Origin: Xanthobacteraceae bacterium
GTDB taxonomy: Bacteria > Pseudomonadota > Alphaproteobacteria > Rhizobiales > Xanthobacteraceae
Direction of reading: 5' to 3'
NCBI GenBank assembly: GCA_023954195.1
Contig: JAMLIK010000006.1
Coordinates: forward strand, 24,715 to 88,714
Length of the DNA: 64,000 bases
The notes beneath the pieces were generated by a model. It was given only the letters and a program-made list of their open reading frames with translations. It was not told the DNA's origin and made no database searches. Every line of letters starts with the position of its first letter. The stretch's first letter is position 1. The position numbers and the translations under genes were made by a program. Shown one piece after another: positions 54,425 to 63,743 of this stretch.

Positions 54425-55153
54425 TCAAGCCGCCTGGTTGGCCTGCGGATCGACGTCGCCGAAGGTCCAGACCGCGGTGCGCTTGATGGTGTTGTCCTCC
54501 AGCTCGCGCGTCACCGCGACGCGGTATTCGGCGAGCTTGGCGAGATGCGCGGTCGGCAGATAGGCGCGGCCGGGGTCGCCGATCAGCACGGTCGCGCCGC
54601 GCTCGGCGTGCCAGGCGAGAAACGCGAACACGCGCTCGGCGGTGTCGCGCTCGTAGAAGATATCGCCGGCGAGAATCACGTCCCAGCGGCCGCCGTCCTT
54701 GGCCGCGAGCAGGTCGGCCGCCGTCACCGCCAGCGAAACGGCGTTGATTTCGGCGTTGATCGCGATCGCCGCGCAGGCGAACGGATCGATGTCGGCGGCG
54801 CAAACCCGTCGCGCCCCGGCCTTCATCGCCGCGATCCCGACCAGCCCCGAGCCCGACGCCAGATCCAGCACGTCCTTGCCGCGCACCCAGTCGGCGTGAT
54901 CGAGCACATAGCGCGCCAGGGCCTGCCCGCCGGCCCAGGCGAAAGCCCAGAACGGCGGCGGCAGCCCCATCTCGCCGAGATCCTCCTCGGTCTTTTGCCA
55001 CAGCGGCACGGCTTCGTCCGCGACGCGCAGCGAGATTTCCGGCACCAGCGACACCTCGCGCGGCCGGGTGTTGGCGAGGATGAAGGCGGTACGATCGGAA
55101 ACAGGGGACGACAGGATTTTGATGCCTCCTTCGGTGGATGGCGCGGCCCTCAC
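54425..55153 (-). CDS. Protein lysine methyltransferase, EtfB-methylase type (COG3897)
   Basis: A Rossmann-fold methyltransferase of about 230-242 residues. The SAM site is VLDLASGSGLVGIAAMKAGA with AADIDPFACAAI, and the post-I motif GDIFYERDTAERV is that of METTL20/bacterial EtfB lysine methylases. WAFAWAGGQALARYVLDH precedes the core. The start is unclear: GTG at 55153 overlaps the EVE stop (GTGA) and is chosen here, while a strong GGAGG at 55126-55130 is followed only by ATC codons. It ends the tsaD-gpsA-EVE run. Likely target is the beta subunit of electron transfer flavoprotein. Confidence 0.82.
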   Translation of the reverse strand: MRAAPSTEGGIKILSSPVSDRTAFILANTRPREVSLVPEISLRVADEAVPLWQKTEEDLGEMGLPPPFWAFAWAGGQALARYVLDHADWVRGKDVLDLASGSGLVGIAAMKAGARRVCAADIDPFACAAIAINAEINAVSLAVTAADLLAAKDGGRWDVILAGDIFYERDTAERVFAFLAWHAERGATVLIGDPGRAYLPTAHLAKLAEYRVAVTRELEDNTIKRTAVWTFGDVDPQANQAA

Positions 55154-55563
55154 AACCCGCCCATCTTGCAGACGATCTTCCATTCGGCGCCGGTGACCGG
55201 CTGCACCGACAGCCGCGACAGCTTGATGAGCGCCATCTCGGCCAATCGCGGCTCCTTCTTCACCGCTTCCAGCGTCACCGGCGTTTTCAGCGGCTTGTCG
55301 GCGGCGATATCGACGCAGACGAACTTTCCGGTCTTGTCGGTGGGGTCGGGATAATGCTCGCGCACGATCGTCGCGATGCCGACGATCTCCTTGCCCTCGT
55401 TGGAGTGATAGAAGAACGCGCGGTCGCCCTTCCTCATCGCCATCATGTTGAGCTTGGCGGAGTGATTGCGCACGCCGGTCCAGGGTTCGCCGCTGGCGCC
55501 CTGGGCCACCTGCTGGTCCCACGACCACACCGACGGCTCGGATTTCACCAGCCAGTAATTCAT
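55150..55563 (-). CDS. EVE-domain protein
   Basis: A 137-residue protein that is a single EVE domain (PUA-like fold, relative of human THYN1). The start NYWLVKSEPSVWSWDQ, the loop GVRNHSAKLNMMAMRKGDRAFFYHS, and the end LSVQPVTGAEWKIV are characteristic. EVE domains read modified bases in DNA or RNA. It starts four bases after gpsA and overlaps the methyltransferase start. Its place beside tsaD (tRNA modification) and rare-base proteins may be chance. Confidence 0.9.
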   Translation of the reverse strand: MNYWLVKSEPSVWSWDQQVAQGASGEPWTGVRNHSAKLNMMAMRKGDRAFFYHSNEGKEIVGIATIVREHYPDPTDKTGKFVCVDIAADKPLKTPVTLEAVKKEPRLAEMALIKLSRLSVQPVTGAEWKIVCKMGGL

Positions 55564-55567
55564 GACG

Positions 55568-56557
55568 TCATCCCTCCGCGCGGAACGGCCGCGCCAACAA
55601 CTGCTGAATGGCGGCGTCGATCGTCACCGTGCCGGCCAGGATCGCCGCGACCGCCGCCGCCACCGGCATGTCGACGCCGCGCGCGGCGGCCAGTTCGACC
55701 AGCACCGGCGCGGTAAATTCGCCCTCGCTGAGTTTGTCCCGCGCCGGCGGCTCGTCGCGGCCGAGCGAAACGCCGAGCGAGAAATTGCGCGATTGCGGGC
55801 TGGAGCAGCTCAGGATCAGGTCGCCCAGCCCGGACAGTCCCGACAGCGTCTCGGCCCGCGCGCCGCAAGCCAGTCCGAGCCGGGTCAGTTCGGCGAAGGC
55901 GCGGGTGGTCAGCGCCGCCAATGCCGAGGCGCCGAGCCGCCGCCCGGCGACGATGCCCGCCGCGATCGCCAGCACGTTCTTGGCCGCGCCGCCGATCTCG
56001 ACGCCGCGAATGTCGGTGGTGTGATAGGGCCGGAAGGTGGCGGAGCCGAGCGCATGGACCAGCGCCTGCGCCAGGTCGTCGCGCTCCGCCGCCAGCGTCA
56101 CCGCCGTCGGCAGGCCGCGCGCGACATCGTCGGCGAAGCCGGGGCCGGACAGGATCGCCGGCGCGGCCCGCGGCAGGGCTGCCGCGATCACCTCGGTCAT
56201 GAAGGCACGCGAGCCGCGCTCGATGCCCTTGGCGCAGGCGATCACCGGCGTCCCCGCCGGCAAATGCGCCGCAAGCGCGCTCGCGGCGGCCCGCGTGGCC
56301 TGCGCCGGGGCCGCCAGCAGCACGATGTCGGCGCGGGCGGCGCGGGCGATATCGCCGGTGACGTCAATGGCGGCGTCGAGCGCGATGCCCGGCAACCGCG
56401 CGTTCTCGTGCGCTGAGCGGATCGCCTCGGCCCGCGCCGGGTCGCGCGCGTAAAGCATCACCTCGCGGCCCGCGCGCGCGGCGGCGCTGGCCAGCGCCGT
56501 GCCCCAAGCGCCGGCGCCGATCACCGCGACGGAGCGATATGGTGCGCGGCCCGCCAT
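55568..56557 (-). CDS. gpsA: Glycerol-3-phosphate dehydrogenase [NAD(P)+]
   Basis: Reduces dihydroxyacetone phosphate to sn-glycerol-3-phosphate for phospholipids. The 329-residue protein has [17 protein letters not shown] (NAD fold, residues 14-30), [36 protein letters not shown] and the catalytic Lys in [16 protein letters not shown], all standard. It starts three bases after the tsaD stop and is followed closely by the EVE gene, so it is part of one transcript. Confidence 0.95.
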   Translation of the reverse strand: MAGRAPYRSVAVIGAGAWGTALASAAARAGREVMLYARDPARAEAIRSAHENARLPGIALDAAIDVTGDIARAARADIVLLAAPAQATRAAASALAAHLPAGTPVIACAKGIERGSRAFMTEVIAAALPRAAPAILSGPGFADDVARGLPTAVTLAAERDDLAQALVHALGSATFRPYHTTDIRGVEIGGAAKNVLAIAAGIVAGRRLGASALAALTTRAFAELTRLGLACGARAETLSGLSGLGDLILSCSSPQSRNFSLGVSLGRDEPPARDKLSEGEFTAPVLVELAAARGVDMPVAAAVAAILAGTVTIDAAIQQLLARPFRAEG

Positions 56558-56560
56558 GCG

Positions 56561-57652
56561 TCAGCGACTGGCGCGGGTGTTGGCGAATTGCGGCGGCGTC
56601 ACCGCGTCCTCGTCGAGCCGCCAGCGCGCGCGGGGCGGCGTGGCGAGCGCGTCCACCAGCCCGAGCGCCAGCCGCTCCGCGCCGGCCCACGCGATCATCG
56701 CGCCGTTGTCGGTGCACAGCGCCGGCGGCGGCATCACCAGAGGGGTCCCGGCTTCGGCGGCAACGTCCTCCAGTTTCGCGCGCAACGCCTGATTGGCGGC
56801 GACGCCGCCGGCGGCGACCAGCGCGGTGGGCGCGCCGAATTGCTCCGCGAACAATCGCAGCCCGACGCTCAGCCGGTCCGCCATCGACTCCAGCACCGCC
56901 GCCTGAAACGACGCGCAGAGGTCGTCGATGTCCCGCGGTTGCAGCGGCGTCATTCGGCTCGCCTCGTTGCGCACCGCCGTCTTCAGGCCGGAGAGCGAGA
57001 AATTAGCGTCGGCGCGTCCCAGCATCGGGCGTGGAAACCGGAACCGCGTCGCATCGCCACGGCTGGCCGCGCGCTCCACCTGCGGACCGCCGGGATAGGG
57101 CAGCCCCAGCATCTTGGCGACCTTGTCGAAGGCTTCGCCGATGGCGTCGTCCACCGTGGTGCCGAGCCGCACGTAATCGCCGACGCCGCGCACGGCGACG
57201 ATCTGGGTGTGGCCGCCGGAGGCGAGGAAAAGGCAATAGGGAAACGCCAGCGCGTCGGTCAGGCGCGGCGTCAGGGCGTGCGCCTCCAGATGATTGACCG
57301 CGATCAGCGGTCGGCCCGTCACCAGCGCGATCGCCTTGGCGGTGGTGAGCCCGACGATGACGCCGCCGATCAGGCCGGGGCCCGCGGCGGCGGCGACGCC
57401 CGCGAGGCGGTCGAAACCGATCCCGGCCTCCTTCATGGCGCCGGCGACGATGCCGTCGAGCAGATCGACATGGGCGCGCGCCGCGATCTCGGGCACCACG
57501 CCGCCGAACGGCGCATGTTCGGCGATCTGCGAGCGCACGATATTGGACAGGATGCGGCCGGAGCCGTCGCCGCCGCGCTCGACCACCGCCGCGGCGGTTT
57601 CGTCGCAGGTGGTTTCAATGCCCAGAACCAGCGTCGGGAGGTCGTTGGCCAA
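56561..57652 (-). CDS. tsaD: tRNA threonylcarbamoyl transferase subunit TsaD
   Basis: Transfers threonylcarbamoyl to A37 of ANN-decoding tRNAs together with TsaB and TsaE. The 363-residue protein has [14 protein letters not shown] at the N-terminus, the metal ligands in [10 protein letters not shown] and [19 protein letters not shown], and the C-terminal [11 protein letters not shown] carrying the last Asp. The promoter lies in the 77-bp gap shared with hemC, which diverges. First gene of tsaD-gpsA-EVE-methyltransferase. Confidence 0.95.
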   Translation of the reverse strand: MANDLPTLVLGIETTCDETAAAVVERGGDGSGRILSNIVRSQIAEHAPFGGVVPEIAARAHVDLLDGIVAGAMKEAGIGFDRLAGVAAAAGPGLIGGVIVGLTTAKAIALVTGRPLIAVNHLEAHALTPRLTDALAFPYCLFLASGGHTQIVAVRGVGDYVRLGTTVDDAIGEAFDKVAKMLGLPYPGGPQVERAASRGDATRFRFPRPMLGRADANFSLSGLKTAVRNEASRMTPLQPRDIDDLCASFQAAVLESMADRLSVGLRLFAEQFGAPTALVAAGGVAANQALRAKLEDVAAEAGTPLVMPPPALCTDNGAMIAWAGAERLALGLVDALATPPRARWRLDEDAVTPPQFANTRASR

Positions 57653-57729
57653 TGCAAGCCCTTGCGTTCGCGGTCAAACCGGCGTTTGTCTTGCCGTTCT
57701 GCAATTGCGTAGCATCGCGAGGCTGTTAA

Positions 57730-58701
57730 GTGCAATCTTCCGAGGGACAATCTTCCCGGCCCGCTGACGTGCTGGTGACCATCGGCACCCGCGGCAGCCC
57801 CCTGGCGCTGGCCCAGGCGAATGACGTCCGCGCCCGGCTGGCGCGCGCCCACGGCGTCGATGCCGGGCGGATCGCGATTCGCGTCATCCGCACCTCGGGC
57901 GACGCGATCCAGGATCGCGCGCTGGCGGAGGCCGGCGGCAAGGGCCTGTTCACCAAGGAAATCGAGGAGGCGCTGCTGGCGGGCGGCATCGATCTCGCGG
58001 TGCATTCGTCCAAGGACGTGCCGACCTTCCTGCCGGACGCCACCTGGCTGTCGGCGTTCCTGCCGCGCGAGGACCCGCGCGACGCCTTCATCAGCCCCAA
58101 GGCGGCCTCGCTGGCCGAATTGCCGGTGGGCGCGGTGGTCGGCACCGCCTCGCTGCGGCGGCAGGCCATGGTGCTGCGGGCGCGACCCGACCTTCGGGTC
58201 GAGGTGATGCGCGGCAACGTCGAGACGCGGCTGCGCAAGCTGGCCGAAGGCGAAGCCGACGCCACCTTGCTGGCGCTCGCCGGCCTCAGGCGGCTCGGCC
58301 TCGAAGACAAGGCCACCGGTATTTTCAGCATCGACGAATTTCTGCCGGCCGTCGGTCAGGGCGCCATCGCCATCGAATCGCGGCGCGACGACGACCGCGT
58401 CAACGCCCTGGTCGCGGCCATCGCCGATCCGGACACCGATGTCGCGCTGAGCGCCGAGCGCGCTTTCCTGGGGTTGCTGGACGGCTCCTGCCGCACCCCG
58501 ATCGGCGGCCATTGCCGCGTCATCGGCGAGCGGATTCATTTTCGCGGCCTCATCGTCTCGCCGGACGGCCGCGAGGCTTTTGAGACCACCCGCGAGGGCG
58601 CGCGCACCGACGCCGCCGCGCTCGGCGTCGACGCCGCGCGGGAATTGCGGGCGCGGGCCGGCGAAAAATTCTTCACGCTGTTTTCCGGCGCCGGAAACTG
58701 A
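57730..58701 (+). CDS. hemC: Hydroxymethylbilane synthase (porphobilinogen deaminase)
   Basis: Joins four porphobilinogens into hydroxymethylbilane, for haem and related tetrapyrroles. The 323-residue protein starts at GTG 57730. Motifs are TIGTRGSPLALAQA (18-31), AVHSSKDVPT (90-99), GTASLRRQA, and the dipyrromethane-bearing C254 in LLDGSCRTPIGGHC. The first 13 residues are a non-conserved lead, so a later GTG (about residue 14) could be the real start. It heads a run hemC-hemD-mic60-hemY with gaps of 1, 72 and 7 bases. Confidence 0.95.
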   Translation: MQSSEGQSSRPADVLVTIGTRGSPLALAQANDVRARLARAHGVDAGRIAIRVIRTSGDAIQDRALAEAGGKGLFTKEIEEALLAGGIDLAVHSSKDVPTFLPDATWLSAFLPREDPRDAFISPKAASLAELPVGAVVGTASLRRQAMVLRARPDLRVEVMRGNVETRLRKLAEGEADATLLALAGLRRLGLEDKATGIFSIDEFLPAVGQGAIAIESRRDDDRVNALVAAIADPDTDVALSAERAFLGLLDGSCRTPIGGHCRVIGERIHFRGLIVSPDGREAFETTREGARTDAAALGVDAARELRARAGEKFFTLFSGAGN

Positions 58702-58702
58702 C

Positions 58703-59449
58703 ATGGCCGTCCTCGTCACCCGCCCCGCGCCCGATCACGAAACGACGGCGGCGGCGCTGCGGGGAAAGGGTTTTGATGTATTGCTGGCGCCGATGCTGCG
58801 CTTCGAGCCGGTGCCGTTCGACCTCAAGTCCGACGCCGGTTTCGACGCGGTGCTGGCGACCAGCGCCAACGCGCTGCGCGCGCTGGCCGAAACCGGGGCG
58901 CGGGCACGCTTGCTGACGACGCCGCTCTATGCGGTCGGCGGCCGCACGGCCCAGGCGGCGCGCGATCTCGGTTTCGCGCAGGTGGCGGCGGCGGCCGGCG
59001 ACGGCGCGTCGCTGCGCGACCTGGTGGTGGCGCAAGCCCACGCTGGCACGCTGAGAAAAGCCGCGCGGCTCCTGTACCTCGCCGCCGCCGACCGCGCGGT
59101 CGATCTTGAGGACGAGTTGAGCCCCTTCAGTTTCGATGTCGTCACCGTCACCGCCTATCGCATGATCGCCACGTCCGATCTGCCGGCGGATGTGCGCGAC
59201 GCCTTCGCCGCGGGCCGCGTCGAGGCGGTGCTGCACTATTCGGGGCGCAGCGCCCACGGCTTCGTCGCGGCGGCGCGCGCGGCCGGGGTGGAAATCACCG
59301 CGCTCGCGGTGCCGCACTGCTGCATCTCCGCCAATGTCGCCGCCGTGCTCCGGGAAGCCGGCGCCACGCGGGTTGCGGTTGCCGCCACGCCGGACGAAGA
59401 TGCGCTGTTCGCGGCGCTGGCGCGTGCGCCACGGCCGCAATCGCGCTAA
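58703..59449 (+). CDS. hemD: Uroporphyrinogen-III synthase
   Basis: Closes hydroxymethylbilane into uroporphyrinogen III. The 248-residue protein is poorly conserved, as usual, but MAVLVTRPAPDHETTAAALRGKG at the start, VLATSANALRAL (about 52-63) and VLHYSGRSAHGFVAAARAAG (about 174-193) match the two-lobed HemD fold. It begins one base after hemC, and this position secures the call. An Ala-rich C-terminus is typical of alphaproteobacterial members. Confidence 0.9.
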   Translation: MAVLVTRPAPDHETTAAALRGKGFDVLLAPMLRFEPVPFDLKSDAGFDAVLATSANALRALAETGARARLLTTPLYAVGGRTAQAARDLGFAQVAAAAGDGASLRDLVVAQAHAGTLRKAARLLYLAAADRAVDLEDELSPFSFDVVTVTAYRMIATSDLPADVRDAFAAGRVEAVLHYSGRSAHGFVAAARAAGVEITALAVPHCCISANVAAVLREAGATRVAVAATPDEDALFAALARAPRPQSR

Positions 59450-59521
59450 GGAGGGGACGGCCGAATCGGGCCGGGGGCCTGATCCTCCTGACGCAGCATC
59501 CGGAGTTGAGGAACCGCCAAG

Positions 59522-60715
59522 ATGGCCGATGACCCGACCGAAGTCCCGACCGAAGCCGCCGCTCCGGACACCGGCCGGCCCCGGCGCGCGCCGCCGACCA
59601 TCGATCTCGAAGCCACCGAAATTCCCCGCGAACCCGCCGCCGATCCATCCGCCGGCGAAAATTCCGCGGACCCTGCCGCCGCCGACGCGGACCCGCGCGA
59701 AAACCCCGACGCGCCTCCCGCCGCCCCGCGAAAAACCGGGACGGCGGTGGTCGCGGCGCTGACCGGCGCGCTGGCCGCCTGCGGCGTGATCGGCGCGGCC
59801 GTCTGGGCGGGCTGGCCGGCCACGCCGGCGCCGGTTGTCGCCCCCGCGCCCGAGACCTCGCGGATCGACGCGCTGACCAAACGACTGGCCGCGCTTGAGG
59901 CGCGTCCCGCGCCGTCGCCGGTCGCCGCCCCGGACTCCGCGTTCCCGGCTCCTGAACTGATGGCTCGCCTCGACGCGCTGGAAAAAACCGCGAGCGCGCT
60001 TCGCGCCGACCTCGACGCCCTGCGCGCGCAGGAGCAACAGACCGCGACCGCGCTCGACGAGGTCAAGACCGCGCCGCGCGAGGCCCCGGCCGCGCCCGAT
60101 CTCTCCCCGATCACCACCCGTCTCGGCCAGCTTGAGACCGCCACCCGCACGCTCTCCGCCGAAGCCGCGCGGCAACGCGCGACGCCGGCGGACGACAAGC
60201 CGCTGCGCCGCATTCTCGCCGTCACCGTGCTCGACCGGCTGGTGCGGCAGGGCGATTCCTACGCCACCGCGCTGGCCGCGGCCAAGCCGCTGGCGCCGCA
60301 GCCGGACGCCTTCAAGCCGCTGGAGCGTTTCGCCGCCTCCGGCGTGCCGAGCGCCAACACGCTGAGCAAGGATCTGCTGACGCGGATCGCCGCCCTCACG
60401 CCGCCCACGCCCCAGCCGCCCGAGGCCACCGGCGTCCTCGACCGCCTCCTGCAAGGCGCGGAGCGGCTGGTGCGAATCCGCCGCGCCGGCCGATCGGCCG
60501 GCGAAGGCCAGGGCGCGACCGTCGAGCGCGCCGCCGCCGCCGCCCGTCGCGACGATGTCGCCACCGCGCGCCGCGAACTCGCCACGCTCGCGGAAGCCGA
60601 TCGCGCGCCGTTCCAGCCATGGATCGAGCTGGTCGACGCCCGCGACGCCGCGCTGGCCGCTTCCCATCAACTGGCCGCCGACGCCATGGCGGCGCTTGGC
60701 AAACCCGCGCCATAG
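59522..60715 (+). CDS. Mitofilin/Mic60-like inner-membrane protein
   Basis: A 397-residue protein with a Pro/Ala/Asp-rich cytosolic N-terminus (1-70), one span (about 72-96, AVVAALTGALAACGVIGAAVWAG), a coiled-coil region (about 112-200; ALTKRLAALEARP, LMARLDALEKTASALRADLDAL) and a C-terminal helical mitofilin domain. Alphaproteobacterial Mic60 is known to lie in haem operons next to hemY and shapes intracytoplasmic membranes. Sequence, layout and position all fit. It is 72 bp after hemD and seven before hemY. Similarity to mitochondrial Mic60 is weak in the last domain, so the name rests partly on position. Confidence 0.85.
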   Translation: MADDPTEVPTEAAAPDTGRPRRAPPTIDLEATEIPREPAADPSAGENSADPAAADADPRENPDAPPAAPRKTGTAVVAALTGALAACGVIGAAVWAGWPATPAPVVAPAPETSRIDALTKRLAALEARPAPSPVAAPDSAFPAPELMARLDALEKTASALRADLDALRAQEQQTATALDEVKTAPREAPAAPDLSPITTRLGQLETATRTLSAEAARQRATPADDKPLRRILAVTVLDRLVRQGDSYATALAAAKPLAPQPDAFKPLERFAASGVPSANTLSKDLLTRIAALTPPTPQPPEATGVLDRLLQGAERLVRIRRAGRSAGEGQGATVERAAAAARRDDVATARRELATLAEADRAPFQPWIELVDARDAALAASHQLAADAMAALGKPAP

Positions 60716-60722
60716 GCCCCCG

Positions 60723-62330
60723 ATGATCCGCATCATTATTTTCCTGATCGTCATCGCCGTCGCGGCCTTTGCCGCCAACTGGATCGGCGACCAGCGCGGC
60801 GAGGTCGGCCTGACCTGGGACGGCTGGCGCGCGGAGACCTCGCTGCCGGTGTTCGTGCTCGGGTTGACGCTGCTGGCGCTGGCCGCCGTCGCGACATGGT
60901 CGGTGCTGTTCAATCTGTGGCGGGCGCCGAAACGGCTGCAACGCCGCACCCGCGAGCACCGCGTCGCGCGCGGCCGCAAGGCCGTGACCAGCGGCCTGCT
61001 GGCGATCGGCCAGGGCGACCACGCCGGCGCGCGCAAGCATGCGGCCGCCGCCAAGCGGCTGGCCCCGCAGGATCCGCTGACGCTGCTGCTGCACGCACAG
61101 GCGGCGCAGATGGACGGCGACCGCGACGGCGCGCAACGCGCCTTCCGCGCCATGACCGAGCGCAAGGACACCCGGCTGCTCGGCCTGCGCGGCCTGTTCA
61201 TCGAGGCGCAGCGCGCCGACGACCCGCGCGCCGCCGTCGCCATCGCGCAGGAGGCGCTGAGACTCGCGCCGGCCTCCCCCTGGGCCTCGCAGGCGGTGCT
61301 GGGCTTCCATTGCGCGCAAAGCGACTGGAGCGGCGCGCTGACCATCCTCGACAACAATCTCGCGGCCGGGCTGATCGACAAGTCGCTCTATCAGCGCCAG
61401 CGCGCGGTGCTGCTGACCGCGCGCGCGCTCGAACAGGAAAGCAACGACCGCGATCACGCCCGCGACAGCGTGATGGAAGCGGTCCGGCTGGCGCCGACGC
61501 TGACGCCCGCGGCGGTGCTCGCGGCCAAGTTCCTCAGCGAATCGCAGCAGATCCGCAAGGCCATGCGGATCATCGAGACGGCGTGGACGGCGCAACCGCA
61601 TCCCGACCTCGCCGACGCCTACGCCCACGTCAAGCTCGGCGATTCGGCGTGGCACCGGCTGACGCGGGTGGAGACGCTGGCGGCCAAGACCCCCGGCCAT
61701 ATCGAGGGCGCGCTGGCGGTGGCGCGCGCCGCCATCGACGCCAGCGAGTTTTCCCGCGCGCGCGAAGCGCTGGCGCCGTTCATCGCGGCGCCGACGCAGC
61801 GGGTGGCGATGCTGATGGCGGATATCGAGCGCGCCGAACACGGCGACGGCGGCCGGGCGCGGGAATGGACCGCGCGCGCGGTGCGCGCCCTGCACGATCC
61901 GGTCTGGACCGCCGACGGCTACGTCTCCGACCGCTGGCGGCCGGTGTCGCCGCTGACCGGACGGCTCGACGCCTTCCAGTGGCAGATGCCGCTCTCGGCG
62001 CTGCCCGGCGCCGCCAGCCCGGCGGCGGTGGTCGATGCCGCGGAACCGGATGTCGCCGACGACGAAGCCGATAAGGCTCCGCAGGCCATCGCCGCCCAGC
62101 CCGCCGACGCGACAGCCGCGACGCCGGCGCCGGCCCCCGCCGCGCCGCCCGGCCCGCTGTTCCGGCCCCGGCAGATTCCGGAGAAAGACCACGCCGTCGC
62201 CATCCCGGCGGTGATTCCATTGACCCGCGCGCCGGACGATCCCGGCGTCGACGGAGATCTCGACGAATACGGCGAGCCGACCCACGCCACCCAGCCGGGC
62301 GGCTGGCGTGGCTTCTTCTCGCGCCTGTAG
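60723..62330 (+). CDS. hemY: HemY-like membrane TPR protein
   Basis: A 535-residue inner-membrane protein with two spans (about 1-20 and 40-62) and a large TPR region (about 85-430: LLAIGQGDHAGARKHAAAAKRL, AFRAMTERKDTRLLGLRGLF, LRLAPASPWASQAVLGFHCAQSD). The spans plus the motif NLWRAPKRLQRRTREHR are the HemY_N signature. The last 110 residues are an Ala/Pro/Asp-rich tail ending in GWRGFFSRL. In bacteria it is coupled to late haem synthesis, perhaps as a scaffold; it is not the oxidase of the same name in Bacillus. Last gene of the run. Confidence 0.92.
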   Translation: MIRIIIFLIVIAVAAFAANWIGDQRGEVGLTWDGWRAETSLPVFVLGLTLLALAAVATWSVLFNLWRAPKRLQRRTREHRVARGRKAVTSGLLAIGQGDHAGARKHAAAAKRLAPQDPLTLLLHAQAAQMDGDRDGAQRAFRAMTERKDTRLLGLRGLFIEAQRADDPRAAVAIAQEALRLAPASPWASQAVLGFHCAQSDWSGALTILDNNLAAGLIDKSLYQRQRAVLLTARALEQESNDRDHARDSVMEAVRLAPTLTPAAVLAAKFLSESQQIRKAMRIIETAWTAQPHPDLADAYAHVKLGDSAWHRLTRVETLAAKTPGHIEGALAVARAAIDASEFSRAREALAPFIAAPTQRVAMLMADIERAEHGDGGRAREWTARAVRALHDPVWTADGYVSDRWRPVSPLTGRLDAFQWQMPLSALPGAASPAAVVDAAEPDVADDEADKAPQAIAAQPADATAATPAPAPAAPPGPLFRPRQIPEKDHAVAIPAVIPLTRAPDDPGVDGDLDEYGEPTHATQPGGWRGFFSRL

Positions 62331-62487
62331 CGTAGAAAGCCAACCGGGCGGCGACCGGGGCGCGTGAGCCGGCGGCGAGCCATCAGGTTCAACGCGGCCA
62401 TCTTGCAAGGCACCTTGCCAAGCCACCTGCCGCCCGATATCAGGTTCACCTGCGCGCGGCGGAGATCCACCGCCACGCCGACGGTTC

Positions 62488-62563
62488 GCCGCAATAGCTC
62501 AGCTGGTAGAGCACGTCATTCGTAATGACGGGGTCGGGGGTTCGAATCCCTCTTGCGGCACCA
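62488..62563 (+). tRNA. tRNA-Thr(CGT)
   Basis: A 76-base cloverleaf with encoded CCA. The acceptor is GCCGCAA with TTGCGGC, the D-arm GCTC/GAGC, the anticodon stem CGTCA with TGACG around TTCGTAA (anticodon CGT at 62521-62523), and the T-arm GGGGG-TTCGAAT-CCCTC with a G-T pair. It reads ACG (Thr). Confidence 0.97.
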
Positions 62564-62675
62564 CTCCCGAACGGATTTGCGAGCCCGCGATCGAAGGGCT
62601 TTCCACCTTGCGCTTCAATACGACGGACGCCCGGAACAGGTCCGGGCAGGACGACGGATGATTCCGTATCGCGCC

Positions 62676-63278
62676 CTATTCGCTCGGTTGCAGCGTGGCG
62701 CTGAGCCGATCGTAGTACTTCGCCACCAGCTCGATATTGGTTCTGTTCTCGATCGGCGGCATCGGCGCCTTCAGCGCGTCGTTCAGCTGTTCGAGCGCCT
62801 GCTTGCGATCCTCGTCGGGGATCGATTTATCGGCTTCCACGGCGGCGATCTGGCCGCGAATCACATTGTCCGCGCCGACATATCGCTTGGTCGCCGGATC
62901 GAAGCCGCCCAGCACCAGGCTGATGGTGTCGACCACGTCGTTGTAGTCGTCGTAGCCGGCGAAGCCGTATTTCCTGGCGATCGCCTCGAATTGCGCGGCG
63001 ACCTTGGGATCCGGATTGTCCGGCGCGGCGTCCGGCAACGTCTCGGCGAGCGCGTCGAACGCCTTTTGCGAGGCGAGCACGCCCTCGATCATCTTGTCGG
63101 TAAGCGTGACCTGACGCAACGGCCGGTCGCCGTCGGACACCGCGCCACCCGATCCCGGCGCGGTGGCCGCCGGGGCCTGCGTCTGGGCGTTGGCCGCCTG
63201 TCCCGGAACGACGACGGAAAGGCAGATTCCGACCGCGGCGAGCCAGGCGGCGGTCGGACGACGAAACCGGACGCGCAT
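62676..63278 (-). CDS. Secreted protein of unknown function
   Basis: A 200-residue protein with a signal peptide (LAAVGICLSVVVPGQAANA, cleavage about residue 32), followed by a Pro/Ala/Gly-rich stretch. The rest is a mostly helical domain with LRQVTLTDKMIEGVLASQKAFDAL, QFEAIARKYGFAGYDDYNDV and IPDEDRKQALEQLNDALKA. AGGGA stands nine bases before the ATG at 63278. Regular spacing of polar helices suggests a coiled or helical-bundle periplasmic protein. I do not recognise the family. Confidence 0.8.
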   Translation of the reverse strand: MRVRFRRPTAAWLAAVGICLSVVVPGQAANAQTQAPAATAPGSGGAVSDGDRPLRQVTLTDKMIEGVLASQKAFDALAETLPDAAPDNPDPKVAAQFEAIARKYGFAGYDDYNDVVDTISLVLGGFDPATKRYVGADNVIRGQIAAVEADKSIPDEDRKQALEQLNDALKAPMPPIENRTNIELVAKYYDRLSATLQPSE

Positions 63279-63452
63279 GAATTGTTTCCCTGGTGAGAGC
63301 GGCGCGGACCACAAGCCGACAACGCGAATCGCCGCCAACGACGGTCGCGCCGTGCGAATCGTGCCGATCAATCATGGCGGAATAACTTCGTGAGGCCGCC
63401 GCCGCGACGAATAGGCGCGGCGCGGCCCGGCAGGGGGCCGGAAGCCCATCGA

Positions 63453-63506
63453 TCAAAACAAAAACGCCGCTTCCGGTCGTGCGCAAGGCACTTGGGAAGC
63501 GGCGTT
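63453..63506 (-). terminator. Terminator of the rRNA operon
   Basis: AACGCCGCTTCC and GGAAGCGGCGTT (plus-strand 63463-63474 and 63495-63506) form a perfect 12-bp stem. On the minus strand it is followed by TTTTTGTTTT. It lies about 40 bp after the 5S gene, so it ends the 23S-5S transcript. Confidence 0.88.
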
Positions 63507-63545
63507 CTTGATTGGTTATCGACAGAGGAAATCCATGTCCTTGGC

Positions 63546-63664
63546 AGGCCTGGCAGCGACCTACTCTCCCAGGGCTTAAGCCATAGTACCATTGGCGCTG
63601 AGGAGTTTAACGGCCGAGTTCGGGATGGGATCGGGTACAAGCTCCTCGCTAAAACCACCAGGCC
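63546..63664 (-). rRNA. rrf: 5S ribosomal RNA
   Basis: About 118 bases. On the minus strand it reads GCCTGGTGG...GAGGAGC, CCCGATCCCATCCCGAACT, GGCCGTTAAACTCCTC and ends GTAGGTCGCTGCCAGGC, all standard 5S elements. The ends pair (GCCTGG with CCAGGC). Boundaries are good to a few bases. Confidence 0.93.
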
Positions 63665-63743
63665 GGCGAAGGACACGGATACGAAGCAATCTTTGGTCTT
63701 CACATCGCACGCGCAAGCGCGCGTGGACATTGAAAATGAGAGC

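Noticed and set aside
58673..61381. 902-codon open frame on the minus strand opposite hemD-mic60-hemY
   Set aside because: The opposite strand has four coherent genes; this frame is low-complexity Arg/Gly/Ala with no ribosome site.
63292..63400. Gene between the unknown secreted protein and the rRNA terminator
   Set aside because: Only short frames without ribosome sites; the stretch is the promoter region of the minus-strand gene.
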